Of a DNA stretch of 64,000 nucleotides, positions 53,191-62,313 are shown one piece after another. The DNA lies in assembly GCA_026391775.1 (NCBI GenBank), contig JAPLDK010000007.1, positions 109,341 to 173,340 on the forward strand, given 5' to 3'. The notes below the pieces were generated by a model that worked only from the letters and a program-made list of their open reading frames with translations, ran no database searches and was not told where the DNA came from. Both the position numbers and the translations under genes were made by a program. How positions within the stretch are numbered: the first letter of the stretch is position 1; every line of letters starts with the position of its first letter. The DNA comes from Bacteroidota bacterium. GTDB taxonomy: Bacteria; Bacteroidota; Bacteroidia; Bacteroidales; FEN-979.

Positions 53191-54524
53191 CTTACACTAG
53201 CCTTAACTGGTTTTTTTATTCCAAGGCCTTTTGCCCACAAAAGGCGGTCTCCCTGTGAAAACTGCCAGGGGGCCCCGTTGTTTTCAATGTAGTTGAACAT
53301 GGTTTTAATCTGACCCGGAGCCCTGGCTTCTTCCATTACAAGGTATCTTCGCATATCCACAATGAGCGATGGATGATTTATATTGATGGGGCATTCCCTT
53401 GAACAGGCATTACAGGTAGTACAGGCCCAGAGTTCTTCTTCAGAGATATAATCCCTTACCAGCGACCTCATGTCAGAATATTCCTTGCCGTTTTTAATCA
53501 TCTTTGGCCCTTTCTCTTTCATCCTGGCCCTGAGGTCCATCATGATCTTACGCGGTGAAAGCTTTTTCCCTGTTATGTTTGCAGGGCACACCGAGGTGCA
53601 GCGACCGCATTCGGTGCAAGCCAGAGAATCGAAATAAGTTTTCCAGCAAACATCCTCGGCATCTTTAACACCGAAACGCTCTGAGAGGGCATCCGGAACC
53701 GGAGCAGAAAATGCGGCATCCGGGTAGAGCATGAGTTTCACCTCCCGTGTAATATTGTCCATATTCGTAAGCTTGCCCAGGGGCTCAAGCCTGGAGAGAA
53801 ATACGTTTGGCACCGACATGAACACGTGAAAATGTTTGGAATACGGGAGAATATTTGCAAAAAGAAAAATCAGCAGAATATGGCTCCACCAGAAGGTTTC
53901 ATAAAGAAAATTTACCGAACTGACATCCCAGCCTGCAAGCAAACATGTTAACATGCTACTCAGGGGATAAACTCCGAGCACAGCCTTGTTTAACATGTTC
54001 TGTTCTTGAACATAGGCAATGTTCATCCCCTGTAAGGAGATCATAAGTAAAAAGATCAGGCTCAGGGCAATATTGGCATCAATATGGGAAATGTACTTCA
54101 TCTCAATGCCATCAAACCGTTTTACATGCAGAAAAACCCTCCTGATAAGGAAAACAAGGATTGAAAAGGCAATGACCAGGGCGAATACATCCCCGCTGCC
54201 CGTTATAATGTTATAAAAGGTGCCCAGGAAACTCAATGCTTTTTCGTTGCCGAAAAGGCCGTCGATGAGTATTTCGAAGCTTCCGAACAATATCACACAA
54301 AAGCCCCAGAAGACAAGCGCATGCATAAATCCGACAAAGGGGAACCTGAAGATTTTGGTCTGGCCAATAGCTACTTTAACCATGATACCAAATCTCCTTC
54401 CAAAGTCTTTAACAGGAAAGCCGGTCTTTGTGAGTCTGAAAAATTTTATGTAACGAAGTGTTGAATAAGCGAATACTCCGAGAGTGGCCAGAAGCGTAAA
54501 GGAAAAAACTAGTTGCTTTAACAT
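53187..54524 (-). CDS. Membrane 4Fe-4S ferredoxin-type protein (EtfD N-terminal half-like)
   Basis: About 445 residues from ATG 54524, 8 bp after etfA; an earlier TTG at 54566 would overlap etfA. About five or six membrane segments in the first 250 residues resemble the NarI/heme-b type anchor, followed by two cubane cluster motifs CTECGRCTSVCPANITG and CTTCNACSRECPININHP. With the CCG protein encoded next to it, the pair has the parts of EtfD (Rv0338c type), which passes electrons from EtfBA to menaquinone. Confidence 0.85.
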   Translation of the reverse strand: MLKQLVFSFTLLATLGVFAYSTLRYIKFFRLTKTGFPVKDFGRRFGIMVKVAIGQTKIFRFPFVGFMHALVFWGFCVILFGSFEILIDGLFGNEKALSFLGTFYNIITGSGDVFALVIAFSILVFLIRRVFLHVKRFDGIEMKYISHIDANIALSLIFLLMISLQGMNIAYVQEQNMLNKAVLGVYPLSSMLTCLLAGWDVSSVNFLYETFWWSHILLIFLFANILPYSKHFHVFMSVPNVFLSRLEPLGKLTNMDNITREVKLMLYPDAAFSAPVPDALSERFGVKDAEDVCWKTYFDSLACTECGRCTSVCPANITGKKLSPRKIMMDLRARMKEKGPKMIKNGKEYSDMRSLVRDYISEEELWACTTCNACSRECPININHPSLIVDMRRYLVMEEARAPGQIKTMFNYIENNGAPWQFSQGDRLLWAKGLGIKKPVKASVR

Positions 54525-54531
54525 GATCAGC

Positions 54532-55497
54532 TTATTTCCCTTTGACCTCTCTAAAAGCCTCAACAAGTTTGGGTAAGACCTTTAAGGCATCACCAATGAT
54601 CCCGTACTGGGCTGCTTCAAAAATAGGTGCGTCCTTATCGGTATTGATGGCAACGATATATTTGGAACCGCTTACACCTGCAAGATGCTGGGTGGCACCA
54701 GAAATACCGATGGCAAAATACAGATTAGGCGCAATGATCTTCCCGGTTTGGCCGGTATGTTCCTCGTGGCCGCGCCATCCTTCGTCAGAAACAGGCCTTG
54801 AACAGGCTGTGGCAGCACCAAGGATCCCGGCAAGCTCAACAAGTGCGCCCCAATTGTCGGGGGACTTCATGCCGCGTCCTCCTGATACAACGATTTCGGC
54901 ATCGGTAAGCAATATCTTCCCGGCTTGTTTCTGGGTGTCTTTTACTACTGTTTTATTGACTGCTGGTTCGATTGCGGCCTTCTCGATGACGACAGGCATC
55001 TTTTTTTCTATAAGTTCGAACGAATTCTGGGCAAGGGTTAACACCTTGACGTCGGATTTTATTGCAAGGTTTGCAAATGCGTTACCTGAAAACACTTTCT
55101 TGTAAACTACGAAAGGTTCTACTGAAACAGGAAGACGGCTCACACCGGCACCAAGCCCGGCCTTGAGCCTGACCGCGATCCTCGGGGCAAGAGCTTTACC
55201 CAGGTTATTGTTTGAAAGGACCACTACTTTGGCGTCGAGTTTCAATGCAACATCTGCAATTGCTGATGTATAATTCTGGTTGTCAAGGACATTAAAATGA
55301 TCACCTTCTACACTTATGATCTTTGAAGCCCCATACGAGGCAAGCTTGGACAATTCTGAATCGTCGACCTTTCCTATGGACACAGCGGCCACAACGGAAC
55401 CCAGCATTTCAGCTACTTTAGTTGCATATGAAACAAGCTCGAAAGAGAGTTTCTTGAACCTGCCATCCCAATTTTCTACGAACACTAATACTGACAT
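54532..55497 (-). CDS. etfA: Electron transfer flavoprotein alpha subunit
   Basis: A 321-residue protein holding the FAD of the heterodimer. The C-terminal FAD-binding block is clear: VVSGGRGMKSPDNW, LAGILGAATACSRPVSDEGW, TGQTGKIIAPNLYFAIGISG, and NTDKDAPIFEAAQYGIIGD. It takes electrons from acyl-CoA dehydrogenases. It lies 32 bp after etfB and 8 bp before the membrane Fe-S gene. The full sequence is of the short non-fused type. Confidence 0.94.
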   Translation of the reverse strand: MSVLVFVENWDGRFKKLSFELVSYATKVAEMLGSVVAAVSIGKVDDSELSKLASYGASKIISVEGDHFNVLDNQNYTSAIADVALKLDAKVVVLSNNNLGKALAPRIAVRLKAGLGAGVSRLPVSVEPFVVYKKVFSGNAFANLAIKSDVKVLTLAQNSFELIEKKMPVVIEKAAIEPAVNKTVVKDTQKQAGKILLTDAEIVVSGGRGMKSPDNWGALVELAGILGAATACSRPVSDEGWRGHEEHTGQTGKIIAPNLYFAIGISGATQHLAGVSGSKYIVAINTDKDAPIFEAAQYGIIGDALKVLPKLVEAFREVKGK

Positions 55498-55529
55498 GAT
55501 ATTGATTTATGCAGTTGGATTAACACTAA

Positions 55530-56279
55530 TTAAATTACTTTGGCTTCATTCTGAAGAAGTTCGACCAGCTGTTTTGGATTTTCAGGATCGATATATTTAC
55601 ATGCAGCGCGTGGCTTAGGTTTCTCGTAACTAAGCCATTCAGTCATCGGACCGCTGCCTGATTGTTCGAAAACTTTTATGAGTTTAGTCCTGGCCATCAT
55701 GATCCCCCTCATGGCAGCTATCCTGGGTTCCTTGGAGATACCCTTCTGTACGATAACAACAACCGGAACCGGAGCACTGATCACTTCCTTCCCCCCGTCA
55801 ATTTCCCTGGTGAGAACCACCTGCCCGTTTTCAATATTTATTCCTGAAACAGACGAGACGGAAGGAATACCGAGAAATTCTGCAAGCATCCCTCCTACCA
55901 TGGAACCATTATAGTCACTCGATTCAATGCCGCAAAGAATAATGTCATAGGCTTCCTTTTTCAGGACCTCGGCAAGTTGTGCGGCAACAAAAATACCGTC
56001 AGTTGGATCCGCATTTACACGGATTGCATCATCTGCCCCTATCGCAAGTGCTTTACGGATGGTCGGCTCGGAACCTGCAAGTCCAACATGGGCCACACTC
56101 ACTTTCTGTATCCCCTTCGATGGATCATCTTTTAGTTCGAGCGAACGGGTAAGCGACAATTCATCCCAGGGATTGATAATCCATTGAATTCCTGTCGTAT
56201 CGAGTTTTTTGAAATCATCGATAAATTTCACTTTCGTGGTCGTGTCAGGAACATTGCTGATACAAACAAGTATATTCAT
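55530..56279 (-). CDS. etfB: Electron transfer flavoprotein beta subunit
   Basis: About 249 residues from ATG 56279 (MNILVCISNVPDTTTKVKF). The beta subunit motifs are WIINPWDELSLTRSLEL, ALAIGADDAIRVNAD, DIILCGIESSDYNGSMVGG and the region AMRGIMMARTKLIKVF near the C-terminus. It holds AMP or a second FAD in bifurcating forms; which type this is cannot be told by eye. It is the first gene of the operon with a -7 element TAAATTTG about 20 bp upstream. Extra codons to 56354 overlap fabI and are rejected. Confidence 0.94.
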   Translation of the reverse strand: MNILVCISNVPDTTTKVKFIDDFKKLDTTGIQWIINPWDELSLTRSLELKDDPSKGIQKVSVAHVGLAGSEPTIRKALAIGADDAIRVNADPTDGIFVAAQLAEVLKKEAYDIILCGIESSDYNGSMVGGMLAEFLGIPSVSSVSGINIENGQVVLTREIDGGKEVISAPVPVVVIVQKGISKEPRIAAMRGIMMARTKLIKVFEQSGSGPMTEWLSYEKPKPRAACKYIDPENPKQLVELLQNEAKVI

Positions 56280-56297
56280 TGTTCTTTTTTTCGAATG

Positions 56298-56305
56298 CAA
56301 ATTTA
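56298..56305 (-). promoter_or_regulatory. -7 element TAAATTTG before the etf operon
   Basis: The minus strand reads TAAATTTG 18 bp before the etfB ATG (56279). No TTG lies at the ideal -33 distance; the region between it and fabI is A-rich. It separates the etf operon from fabI. Confidence 0.45.
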
Positions 56306-56335
56306 ATATAAAAAAATAAGGGGAAACGGAAATTA

Positions 56336-57163
56336 TCACTCGTCCTCCAGGCACTTTTTGTATTGCGTCATCGCCTTGAGGCTCATACCCATACCTGAAA
56401 ATCCCCCATCGTGGAAAATGTTCTGCATGGTTACTTTCCTGGAAAGGTCAGAGAACAGCACAATACAAAAATCGGCACATTCCCCGGCTGTAGCGTTTCC
56501 AAGCGGCGACATCCTTTCGGTAAAATCTATAAGGGCGTCAATTCCTTTAACACCGCTTCCGGCAGTTGTCCTTGTCGGAGACTGGGATATTGTGTTGATT
56601 CTCACATTCTTCTCCCGTCCATAGATGTAGCCGAAACTCCTGGCAATGGATTCCAGCATGGCTTTGGCGTCAGCCATATCATTATAGCGGTAAAGTGTCC
56701 TTTGCGCTGCGATGTACGAGAGCCCGACTATCGAGCCCCATTCGTTGACCGCATCCAGCTTCTTGGCCACCTGAATTATTTTATGGAACGACATGGCAGA
56801 GATATCGATAGTCTTATGGTAATAGTCATAGTCCAGGTCGTCATATTCCCTGCTTTTTCTTACATTCATCGACATCCCGATGGAATGAAGGATAAAATCC
56901 AGCTTTCCTCCGAGGACTTCCATTGAACGCCTGAAAACATCTTCGAGCTCGTTTATATGGGTTGCATCAGCAGGTATGATCTCCGATCCGCACTTTTCCG
57001 ACAACTCTTTAAGGTTGCCGAACCTTATTGCAAGCGGGGTATTCGAAAGAGTAAAAACGGCACCTTCCTCATGGGCCTTTAAAGCCACATTCCAGGCAAT
57101 GGATTTTTCATCAAGGGCGCCGAAAATAATTCCTTTCTTTCCTTTCAGCAAATTATATGACAT
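56336..57163 (-). CDS. fabI: Enoyl-[acyl-carrier-protein] reductase FabI
   Basis: A 275-residue NADH-dependent SDR that finishes each cycle of fatty acid elongation. It has GKKGIIFGALDEKSIAWNVA at the N-terminus, HSIGMSM, and the FabI active site with Tyr in LSYIAAQ, Tyr in YRYNDMADAK and its Lys, followed by NTISQSPTRTTAGSGVKG. It is a likely triclosan-sensitive type. The etf operon begins 57 bp downstream on the same strand but has its own -7 element, so anabolic and catabolic fatty acid genes sit side by side. Confidence 0.94.
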   Translation of the reverse strand: MSYNLLKGKKGIIFGALDEKSIAWNVALKAHEEGAVFTLSNTPLAIRFGNLKELSEKCGSEIIPADATHINELEDVFRRSMEVLGGKLDFILHSIGMSMNVRKSREYDDLDYDYYHKTIDISAMSFHKIIQVAKKLDAVNEWGSIVGLSYIAAQRTLYRYNDMADAKAMLESIARSFGYIYGREKNVRINTISQSPTRTTAGSGVKGIDALIDFTERMSPLGNATAGECADFCIVLFSDLSRKVTMQNIFHDGGFSGMGMSLKAMTQYKKCLEDE

Positions 57164-57244
57164 GATATTTTTTTCTTAGTTAACAATAGGTTAGTAGATT
57201 TATTTAAACCATAAGTTTAATCTACGATCACAACAGCACATCCT

Positions 57245-58900
57245 TCAATTTGACAGTAACTCCCTGGCAGTTTTCATTGCAGCTGCAGTAATATTTTCAT
57301 TGCTCATCATTCTGGCGATCTCCTCAACCCTTTCATTATTCTTTAACTTTCTTATAAGGGTCATTGTGATATCCTTGCCTTCCGATTTATATACATTATA
57401 ATGATGTTCTCCCTTGCCTGCGATCTGTGGTAAATGGGTTATGACAATCACCTGCATTTCAGCCGACATAGTCTTGAGGATATTTCCAACCTTACCGGCA
57501 ATATCCCCTGATACTCCATTGTCAATCTCATCAAATATGATAGTCGGTAAAAGATTCTTACGGCTTACCATCGACTTAACTGTCAGCATTAAGCGGGAAA
57601 GTTCTCCCCCTGAAGCAACTTTTGAAACCTCATTTGCCGGAACACCTTTATTAGCTGAGAACATGAACTTAATGTCATCAAGTCCCCCAGTGGAAATTTC
57701 ATTGTTCAGGCTGATGTCGACCATGAATCTTGATGCCGGCATTCCTAGTTGGGCAAGTCTGCTTTCCACCTCCTTCTCAAACTTTGGTTTAACGTTGTTT
57801 CTGGCTGTAGAGATTAACTTTGCTTCTTGCAGGAGGTTCTTATAAACCAGAGCAAGCTCACTTTCAATTGACTTAATCTTTAACTCCAGATTATCATCTT
57901 CATTCAGCTTATTTTCAATATTTTTGATAAGTCCAACGAGTTCACTCACGGTTTGAACAGAGTGTTTTTTTTCAAGCCTGTAGATCAGGTCAAGCCGCTG
58001 GGTCAGACGCTGTATTTCTTCCGGGTCAAACTGAACTTCCTCTTCCAGTTTTTCAACTTCCTTCAGGATATCTTTAATATCGATCTGGTCATTTCTAAGC
58101 CTTGAAGTCAGTTCCTCTATTGCCGGATGATACCTCGATGCTGAATTTAATCCTGTGATCACTTCATTCAGCAGAGAAAGAATATTTATTTCAGCCCGGC
58201 CGGTTTTTTCTGATGCTGCGAAAAGACTGCCTTTAATCTCTTCGGTATGTGAAAGAATATCGAGCCTTTGTTCTGATTCTTCCTGTTCCCCTGCTTTCAG
58301 GCCTGCTTTGACCAGCTCATCCAGAAGAAAACGATAATAATCAAGTTCTCCTTTGGATCTGGCTTCAATATTTTTATAATCCTCCAATTCCCTTTTCATT
58401 TGTGAATAGTGCCTGAAACCTTGCTGATATACCTTGAATGCTTCAGTTTGGCCCGCATAGCTATCGAGGATAGCCATTTGAAAATCAGCATCATTCAGGG
58501 TTATAACAGAATTCTGTGAATGGATATTCACCAGTTTATCACCAAGTTCTTTCAGATGGGTCAGATTGACAGGAGTATCATTGATGAAGGCTCTTGATTT
58601 TCCATTCTTGTTGATCTCTCTGCGGAGGACTGCAGTATCGTCATAATCAAGATCATGGGCAGTAAAAAAAGATTCCAGCTCATATCCTTTAATCAGGAAA
58701 CTGCCTTCAACTATACATTTACCGGTTTTATCAAGTAGTGAAGAAGTATCGGCCCTTTGCCCCAGGATCAGGTTCAATGCACCGAGTAAAATTGATTTTC
58801 CTGATCCGGTTTCCCCGGTAACTACGGATAATCCTGGGAAAAAATCTATTTCCAGGTCACGGATAAGGATATAGTTATCAATCGACAGCTTCCTGAGCAT
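57245..58900 (-). CDS. recN: DNA repair protein RecN
   Basis: About 551 residues from ATG 58900. RecN is an SMC-like ATPase acting in double-strand break repair. The Walker A motif VVTGETGSGKSILLGALNLI lies near the N-terminus, a long coiled coil fills the middle (about 150-350), and the signature VASGGELSRLMLTVKS with Walker B TIIFDEIDNGVSGD closes the head. It is the last gene of the bamD-rpoZ-coaBC-porD-recN run and follows porD by 22 bp. Confidence 0.95.
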   Translation of the reverse strand: MLRKLSIDNYILIRDLEIDFFPGLSVVTGETGSGKSILLGALNLILGQRADTSSLLDKTGKCIVEGSFLIKGYELESFFTAHDLDYDDTAVLRREINKNGKSRAFINDTPVNLTHLKELGDKLVNIHSQNSVITLNDADFQMAILDSYAGQTEAFKVYQQGFRHYSQMKRELEDYKNIEARSKGELDYYRFLLDELVKAGLKAGEQEESEQRLDILSHTEEIKGSLFAASEKTGRAEINILSLLNEVITGLNSASRYHPAIEELTSRLRNDQIDIKDILKEVEKLEEEVQFDPEEIQRLTQRLDLIYRLEKKHSVQTVSELVGLIKNIENKLNEDDNLELKIKSIESELALVYKNLLQEAKLISTARNNVKPKFEKEVESRLAQLGMPASRFMVDISLNNEISTGGLDDIKFMFSANKGVPANEVSKVASGGELSRLMLTVKSMVSRKNLLPTIIFDEIDNGVSGDIAGKVGNILKTMSAEMQVIVITHLPQIAGKGEHHYNVYKSEGKDITMTLIRKLKNNERVEEIARMMSNENITAAAMKTARELLSN

Positions 58901-58922
58901 TGCCGCAATTAAGACGTTGAAT

Positions 58923-59828
58923 TTATTTGCTTTCCAGAATTGCCTGGTACTTTGATCCGTTTGCGGGATCAATCTCTTTAAAAATGTTCACTACAGTTGC
59001 TTTTTCAGAAGGCGGGACTCTTGAGTCGGAATAGACGTTAACGAATTCATCGCGTTTGGCATCTGTCAGAAGCTGAATTGCAAACAGGTCAGGCTTAGTG
59101 TTAAACAGTGTTTTAATCCCGTCAAGGCTTTGGGTGCAGTTATCCCTCCCGGCATCTACCTTTTCATACATCTGGTCAAGTCCAAGCCGGTGGAATTTAT
59201 AATAAAAGTCCCTGAGTGCGGAGTTGCTTGGGTTCAGGAAGTTTTCAACCATCCAATAACGGTTTCGTGTTCCGTCAAATGCTTTCCAGCCGGGTTCATT
59301 GGCATTTTGTGCAGCAGTAACGACTTCCTGGGCCTTGACAAGGAAAGCCTGTCCGCCGTTCTGTGAAAATGAATCGAAATACAATCCGAGGTACATATAA
59401 GTGTAAAAGGCCAGGACTGATGTAAGGTTTGAGCTGAAAGTCCCGTCGGAATAATCCAGGGGCTGGAACTCAGCATATCTGAATTGAAATCCCTTATCTA
59501 TATAGTTCAATAATACCGTGTTATAGGCTGAATTAAGCACGGGGCGCCTCAATACCAGGTTAATGTTTCCCTGGAATTCATCGCTACCAAGGCGGTTATT
59601 GATTGTTATAAGAATGGTACATTCAATCCTCTCTTCAACCCGGATATTGTAGTTGCTCCATTTACGGTTATTCATGAATTCATAAACGGCATTCTGCATG
59701 GTTTCGAAAACACGCTTGTCGGTACCTTCAATCTGGGGAGCAGAAACACTGACAATGCAATTCAGCTCCTGGGCAAATGAATGCATGCCTGAAAAGAGAA
59801 CACATAGTATGATCAGAAATCGCTTCAT
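58923..59828 (-). CDS. porD: Type IX secretion-associated protein PorD (DUF4835)
   Basis: A 301-residue protein with a signal peptide ending near SFAQ. It matches the DUF4835 family, called PorD in some annotations of type IX secretion. Recognisable segments are ELNCIVSVSAPQIEGTDKRV, WSNYNIRVEERIECTILITI, GNINLVLRRPVLNSAYNT, LTSVLAFYTYMYLGLYFDSF and FDGTRNRYWMVENFLN. It fits the conserved gene run between coaBC and recN. Three T9SS cargo genes elsewhere in the window agree with an active system. Confidence 0.75.
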   Translation of the reverse strand: MKRFLIILCVLFSGMHSFAQELNCIVSVSAPQIEGTDKRVFETMQNAVYEFMNNRKWSNYNIRVEERIECTILITINNRLGSDEFQGNINLVLRRPVLNSAYNTVLLNYIDKGFQFRYAEFQPLDYSDGTFSSNLTSVLAFYTYMYLGLYFDSFSQNGGQAFLVKAQEVVTAAQNANEPGWKAFDGTRNRYWMVENFLNPSNSALRDFYYKFHRLGLDQMYEKVDAGRDNCTQSLDGIKTLFNTKPDLFAIQLLTDAKRDEFVNVYSDSRVPPSEKATVVNIFKEIDPANGSKYQAILESK

Positions 59829-61018
59829 TTTTTGGAAATAATATCCCAGATATCCTTTGCAACTTCTTCTTTGGGTTTAATAGTTCCACGATGAATCACC
59901 CCGCCAGGGTTGAGAATGCTTATTTTATTGGTAGGAGTCCCGAAACCGGCACCTTTTTCCTTGAGGGAATTCAGAACGATGAAGTCCAGGTTCTTGCTTT
60001 TCAGTTTCTTTTCTGCATTGGCGACTTCATTCTCAGTTTCAAGCGCGAATCCTACAAGGATCTGGGCCGGTTTTTTGGCCTGGCCCATTTTTTTCAGGAT
60101 ATCAGTTGTAGAATGAAGGTCAACAGAAAGATTGTCATTTGACTTTTTAATCTTCTCCGGAGCGGTCCTTACCGGAGTATAGTCCGCGACAGCAGCAGCC
60201 ATGATAACATACTCCGATTGAGAAAAATATTTCATGCATGCCTTATACATTTCCTCGGCTGATTCCACTTTGATTTCCTTAATCCCTCCGGCTACGGTAA
60301 GCGGGTGGCTTGGTCCGGAAATAAGAGTAACCTCAGCTCCCCTTGACTGCGCTTCATTGGCCAGTGCAACCCCCATTAAGCCGGATGAAAAATTACTGAT
60401 GTACCTCACGGGATCAATACGTTCTACGGTTGGGCCTGCTGTGATCAGAACTTTTTTACCAATCAGCTGGTTTTGCCTTGCAAAGAATGTTTTAAAAATG
60501 GCGAGAATTTTATCCGGTTCTTCCATTCTGCCGGGGCCTGAAAGCCCGCTGGCAAGTTCCCCGGTCTGGGGTTCAATAATAAAATTGCCGTATAGCCTGA
60601 GAATATCAATATTCTTCCTGGTCGATGGATGGTTAAACATATCCAGGTCCATTGCAGGTGCAATAAACACAGGGCATTTTGCCGAAAGGTAAGCAGTGAT
60701 CACAAAATTGTCGGCAATCCCATTGACCATTTTCCCAAGTGTGTTGGCTGTAACCGGTGCAAAGATCATCGCATCAGCCCATATACCCAGTTCAACATGA
60801 TTGCTCCATTCCCCGCTGGCGGCACGGAAAGGTTCAACGATCACCGCATTTCTTGAAAGGGTTGCAAGCGTCAAAGGTGTTACGAAATCCCTCGACACGG
60901 GTGTCATTATTACTCTGACTTCGCATCCTTCTTTTACAAGCAAACGAACCAGAAGAGGCGTTTTATAGGCAGCAATACTACCTGTAACACCAACAACGAT
61001 CTTTTTACCTTTAAGCAT
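59825..61018 (-). CDS. coaBC: Bifunctional phosphopantothenoylcysteine decarboxylase/synthetase
   Basis: A 397-residue coenzyme A biosynthesis enzyme. The N-terminal flavoprotein half has GVTGSIAAYKTPLLVRLL, the catalytic His in SNHVELG, APVTANTLGKMVNGIADN and PAMDLDMF. The C-terminal CoaB half has VLITAGPTVERIDPVRYISN, FSSGLMGVALANEAQSRGA and ILVGFALETENEVANAEKKL. Together they convert phosphopantothenate and cysteine to phosphopantetheine. It overlaps porD by 4 bp and follows rpoZ by 16 bp. Confidence 0.95.
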   Translation of the reverse strand: MLKGKKIVVGVTGSIAAYKTPLLVRLLVKEGCEVRVIMTPVSRDFVTPLTLATLSRNAVIVEPFRAASGEWSNHVELGIWADAMIFAPVTANTLGKMVNGIADNFVITAYLSAKCPVFIAPAMDLDMFNHPSTRKNIDILRLYGNFIIEPQTGELASGLSGPGRMEEPDKILAIFKTFFARQNQLIGKKVLITAGPTVERIDPVRYISNFSSGLMGVALANEAQSRGAEVTLISGPSHPLTVAGGIKEIKVESAEEMYKACMKYFSQSEYVIMAAAVADYTPVRTAPEKIKKSNDNLSVDLHSTTDILKKMGQAKKPAQILVGFALETENEVANAEKKLKSKNLDFIVLNSLKEKGAGFGTPTNKISILNPGGVIHRGTIKPKEEVAKDIWDIISKK

Positions 61019-61034
61019 GTTCCGATTTTAACAA

Positions 61035-61370
61035 TTAGAACTCATCCGGCCTTTCTTTGTGCGGGTTCCTGAAATAAATCTCATCGTTCAGGTATTCATG
61101 AACGGCAATAAGTGTTGGTTTGGGCAGATGTTCATAATACTTTGCTATTTCAATCTGCTCACGATTTTCGAATACCTCTTCAAGGTTGTCGGTCGTACTT
61201 GCAAATTCAGAAATTTTCTGGTTCAATTCCTCCTTCATTTCCAGCCCGACCTGGTTCGCACGTTTTGAAAGAATAGAAACAGTTTCGTACACGTTAGCTG
61301 TACCATGCGTAAAATCCTCGATATTACGGGTGACAGCGTTAACATCCGTCTTGATCTTTTTGTAATCCAT
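61035..61370 (-). CDS. rpoZ: RNA polymerase omega/Rpb6 family subunit
   Basis: A 111-residue protein of the Bacteroidota omega type, with the core FTHGTANVYETVSILSKRAN and the acidic, helical middle EMKEELNQKISEFASTTDNL. The conserved tail EYLNDEIYFRNP is characteristic of this phylum. It assists assembly of the RNA polymerase core. It is 1 bp from bamD upstream and 16 bp from coaBC downstream, so it is fully inside the operon. Confidence 0.9.
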   Translation of the reverse strand: MDYKKIKTDVNAVTRNIEDFTHGTANVYETVSILSKRANQVGLEMKEELNQKISEFASTTDNLEEVFENREQIEIAKYYEHLPKPTLIAVHEYLNDEIYFRNPHKERPDEF

Positions 61371-61371
61371 T

Positions 61372-62226
61372 CTAATGTGTTGCTTTAATTGGTTCTTGAT
61401 TTAAATGATTCAATTTCTTCTGCTCCCTGGTATAAAGTGACTCAAGCTCCTTCTGACTTCTTCCATGAAGATCTTTTGCCTCAGTCAGGAATTCACTCTC
61501 GGGATGTTGTGTTATAAATTCATTATAGGCCTGGACTGTTTTTGTATAACGATCCTTCTTCTTATCCTCTATACTTTCCTTGGCGTATTTATAATAGGTT
61601 TTTATGATCATGAAAAGGATCTCTTCCTTGTCTTTAGTCTCAGGATACTCCTTAAGGATGTTGTTAAAACACTGGACAGCAGCGGCGTAATCTTCCATTC
61701 TGTAATACATCCTTGCAATACGCATGTCTTTAGCGGCAAGTTTTTCACGCAACTTATCGATGAGTTCATTGCATTCAGGTACTCTTTTGCTGGTGGGATA
61801 AGTGTTCGTGAAAAGCTGAAGTTCTTTCAAAGCTTCATAAGTATTTGTCTGGTCAAGGGTATAGATGGGAGAGTTCATAAAGAGACAGTAGGCGCTCATA
61901 TAAAAACATTCCTCTGCTTCAGGGGTGTTGGGGTAGTTGTTTGTGTAACGTTTAAAATAATAGGCTGCCAGGGTATAATCCTTCTGGTTGTAATAACAAT
62001 AGGAATAATAGTAATAAATGCGCTGGGATTTATCGGTAGCCCTTACCACATTGATCAGCTGGTCGAAAAGCTGAAGGGCATGTGAATAATCTTTTTCATG
62101 ATAAAGCTTTATTGCTTCATCATATTTCTCATCCGTGGATCCACTCTTCAGGATCTTCTGAAAGGAGCATGAACCGAGGGTTAGGAGTAGGATTAGCAGT
62201 AGCGGAAGGGATATCCGGTATTTCAT
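61372..62226 (-). CDS. bamD: Outer membrane protein assembly factor BamD
   Basis: A 284-residue lipoprotein with the signal KYRISLPLLLILLLTLGSC; mature Cys at about residue 20. TPR units follow: YDEAIKLYHEKDYSHALQLF, YYYSYCYYNQKDYTLAAYYF, YRMEDYAAAVQCFNNILKEY. BamD works with BamA in inserting beta-barrels, including the TonB receptors encoded here. The first gene of the conserved operon. TACCTTTG ends only 4 bp before the start codon, which implies a leaderless or nearly leaderless message. Confidence 0.93.
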   Translation of the reverse strand: MKYRISLPLLLILLLTLGSCSFQKILKSGSTDEKYDEAIKLYHEKDYSHALQLFDQLINVVRATDKSQRIYYYYSYCYYNQKDYTLAAYYFKRYTNNYPNTPEAEECFYMSAYCLFMNSPIYTLDQTNTYEALKELQLFTNTYPTSKRVPECNELIDKLREKLAAKDMRIARMYYRMEDYAAAVQCFNNILKEYPETKDKEEILFMIIKTYYKYAKESIEDKKKDRYTKTVQAYNEFITQHPESEFLTEAKDLHGRSQKELESLYTREQKKLNHLNQEPIKATH

Positions 62227-62230
62227 GCGG

Positions 62231-62238
62231 CAAAGGTA
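62231..62238 (-). promoter_or_regulatory. -7 element TACCTTTG directly before bamD
   Basis: The minus strand reads TACCTTTG, ending 4 bp before the bamD ATG (62226). Transcription would start at or beside the start codon. Confidence 0.5.
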
Positions 62239-62260
62239 CGTTTTTTTAGCGAAATAATAC

Positions 62261-62268
62261 TAATTTTG
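62261..62268 (+). promoter_or_regulatory. -7 element TAATTTTG before the oxoamine synthase gene
   Basis: TAATTTTG (TAnnTTTG) on the plus strand lies 45 bp before the GTG at 62314. It forms a divergent pair with the bamD element 22 bp away. No TTG is seen at the ideal -33 distance. Confidence 0.5.
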
Positions 62269-62313
62269 CGGGTTCAAATTAGATAACGCTTTATAAACTA
62301 AAAACGTATTTCC

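Noticed and set aside
62268..62290. GGGTTCAAATTAGA considered as the T-arm of a tRNA
   Set aside because: No acceptor or anticodon stems can be built around it.
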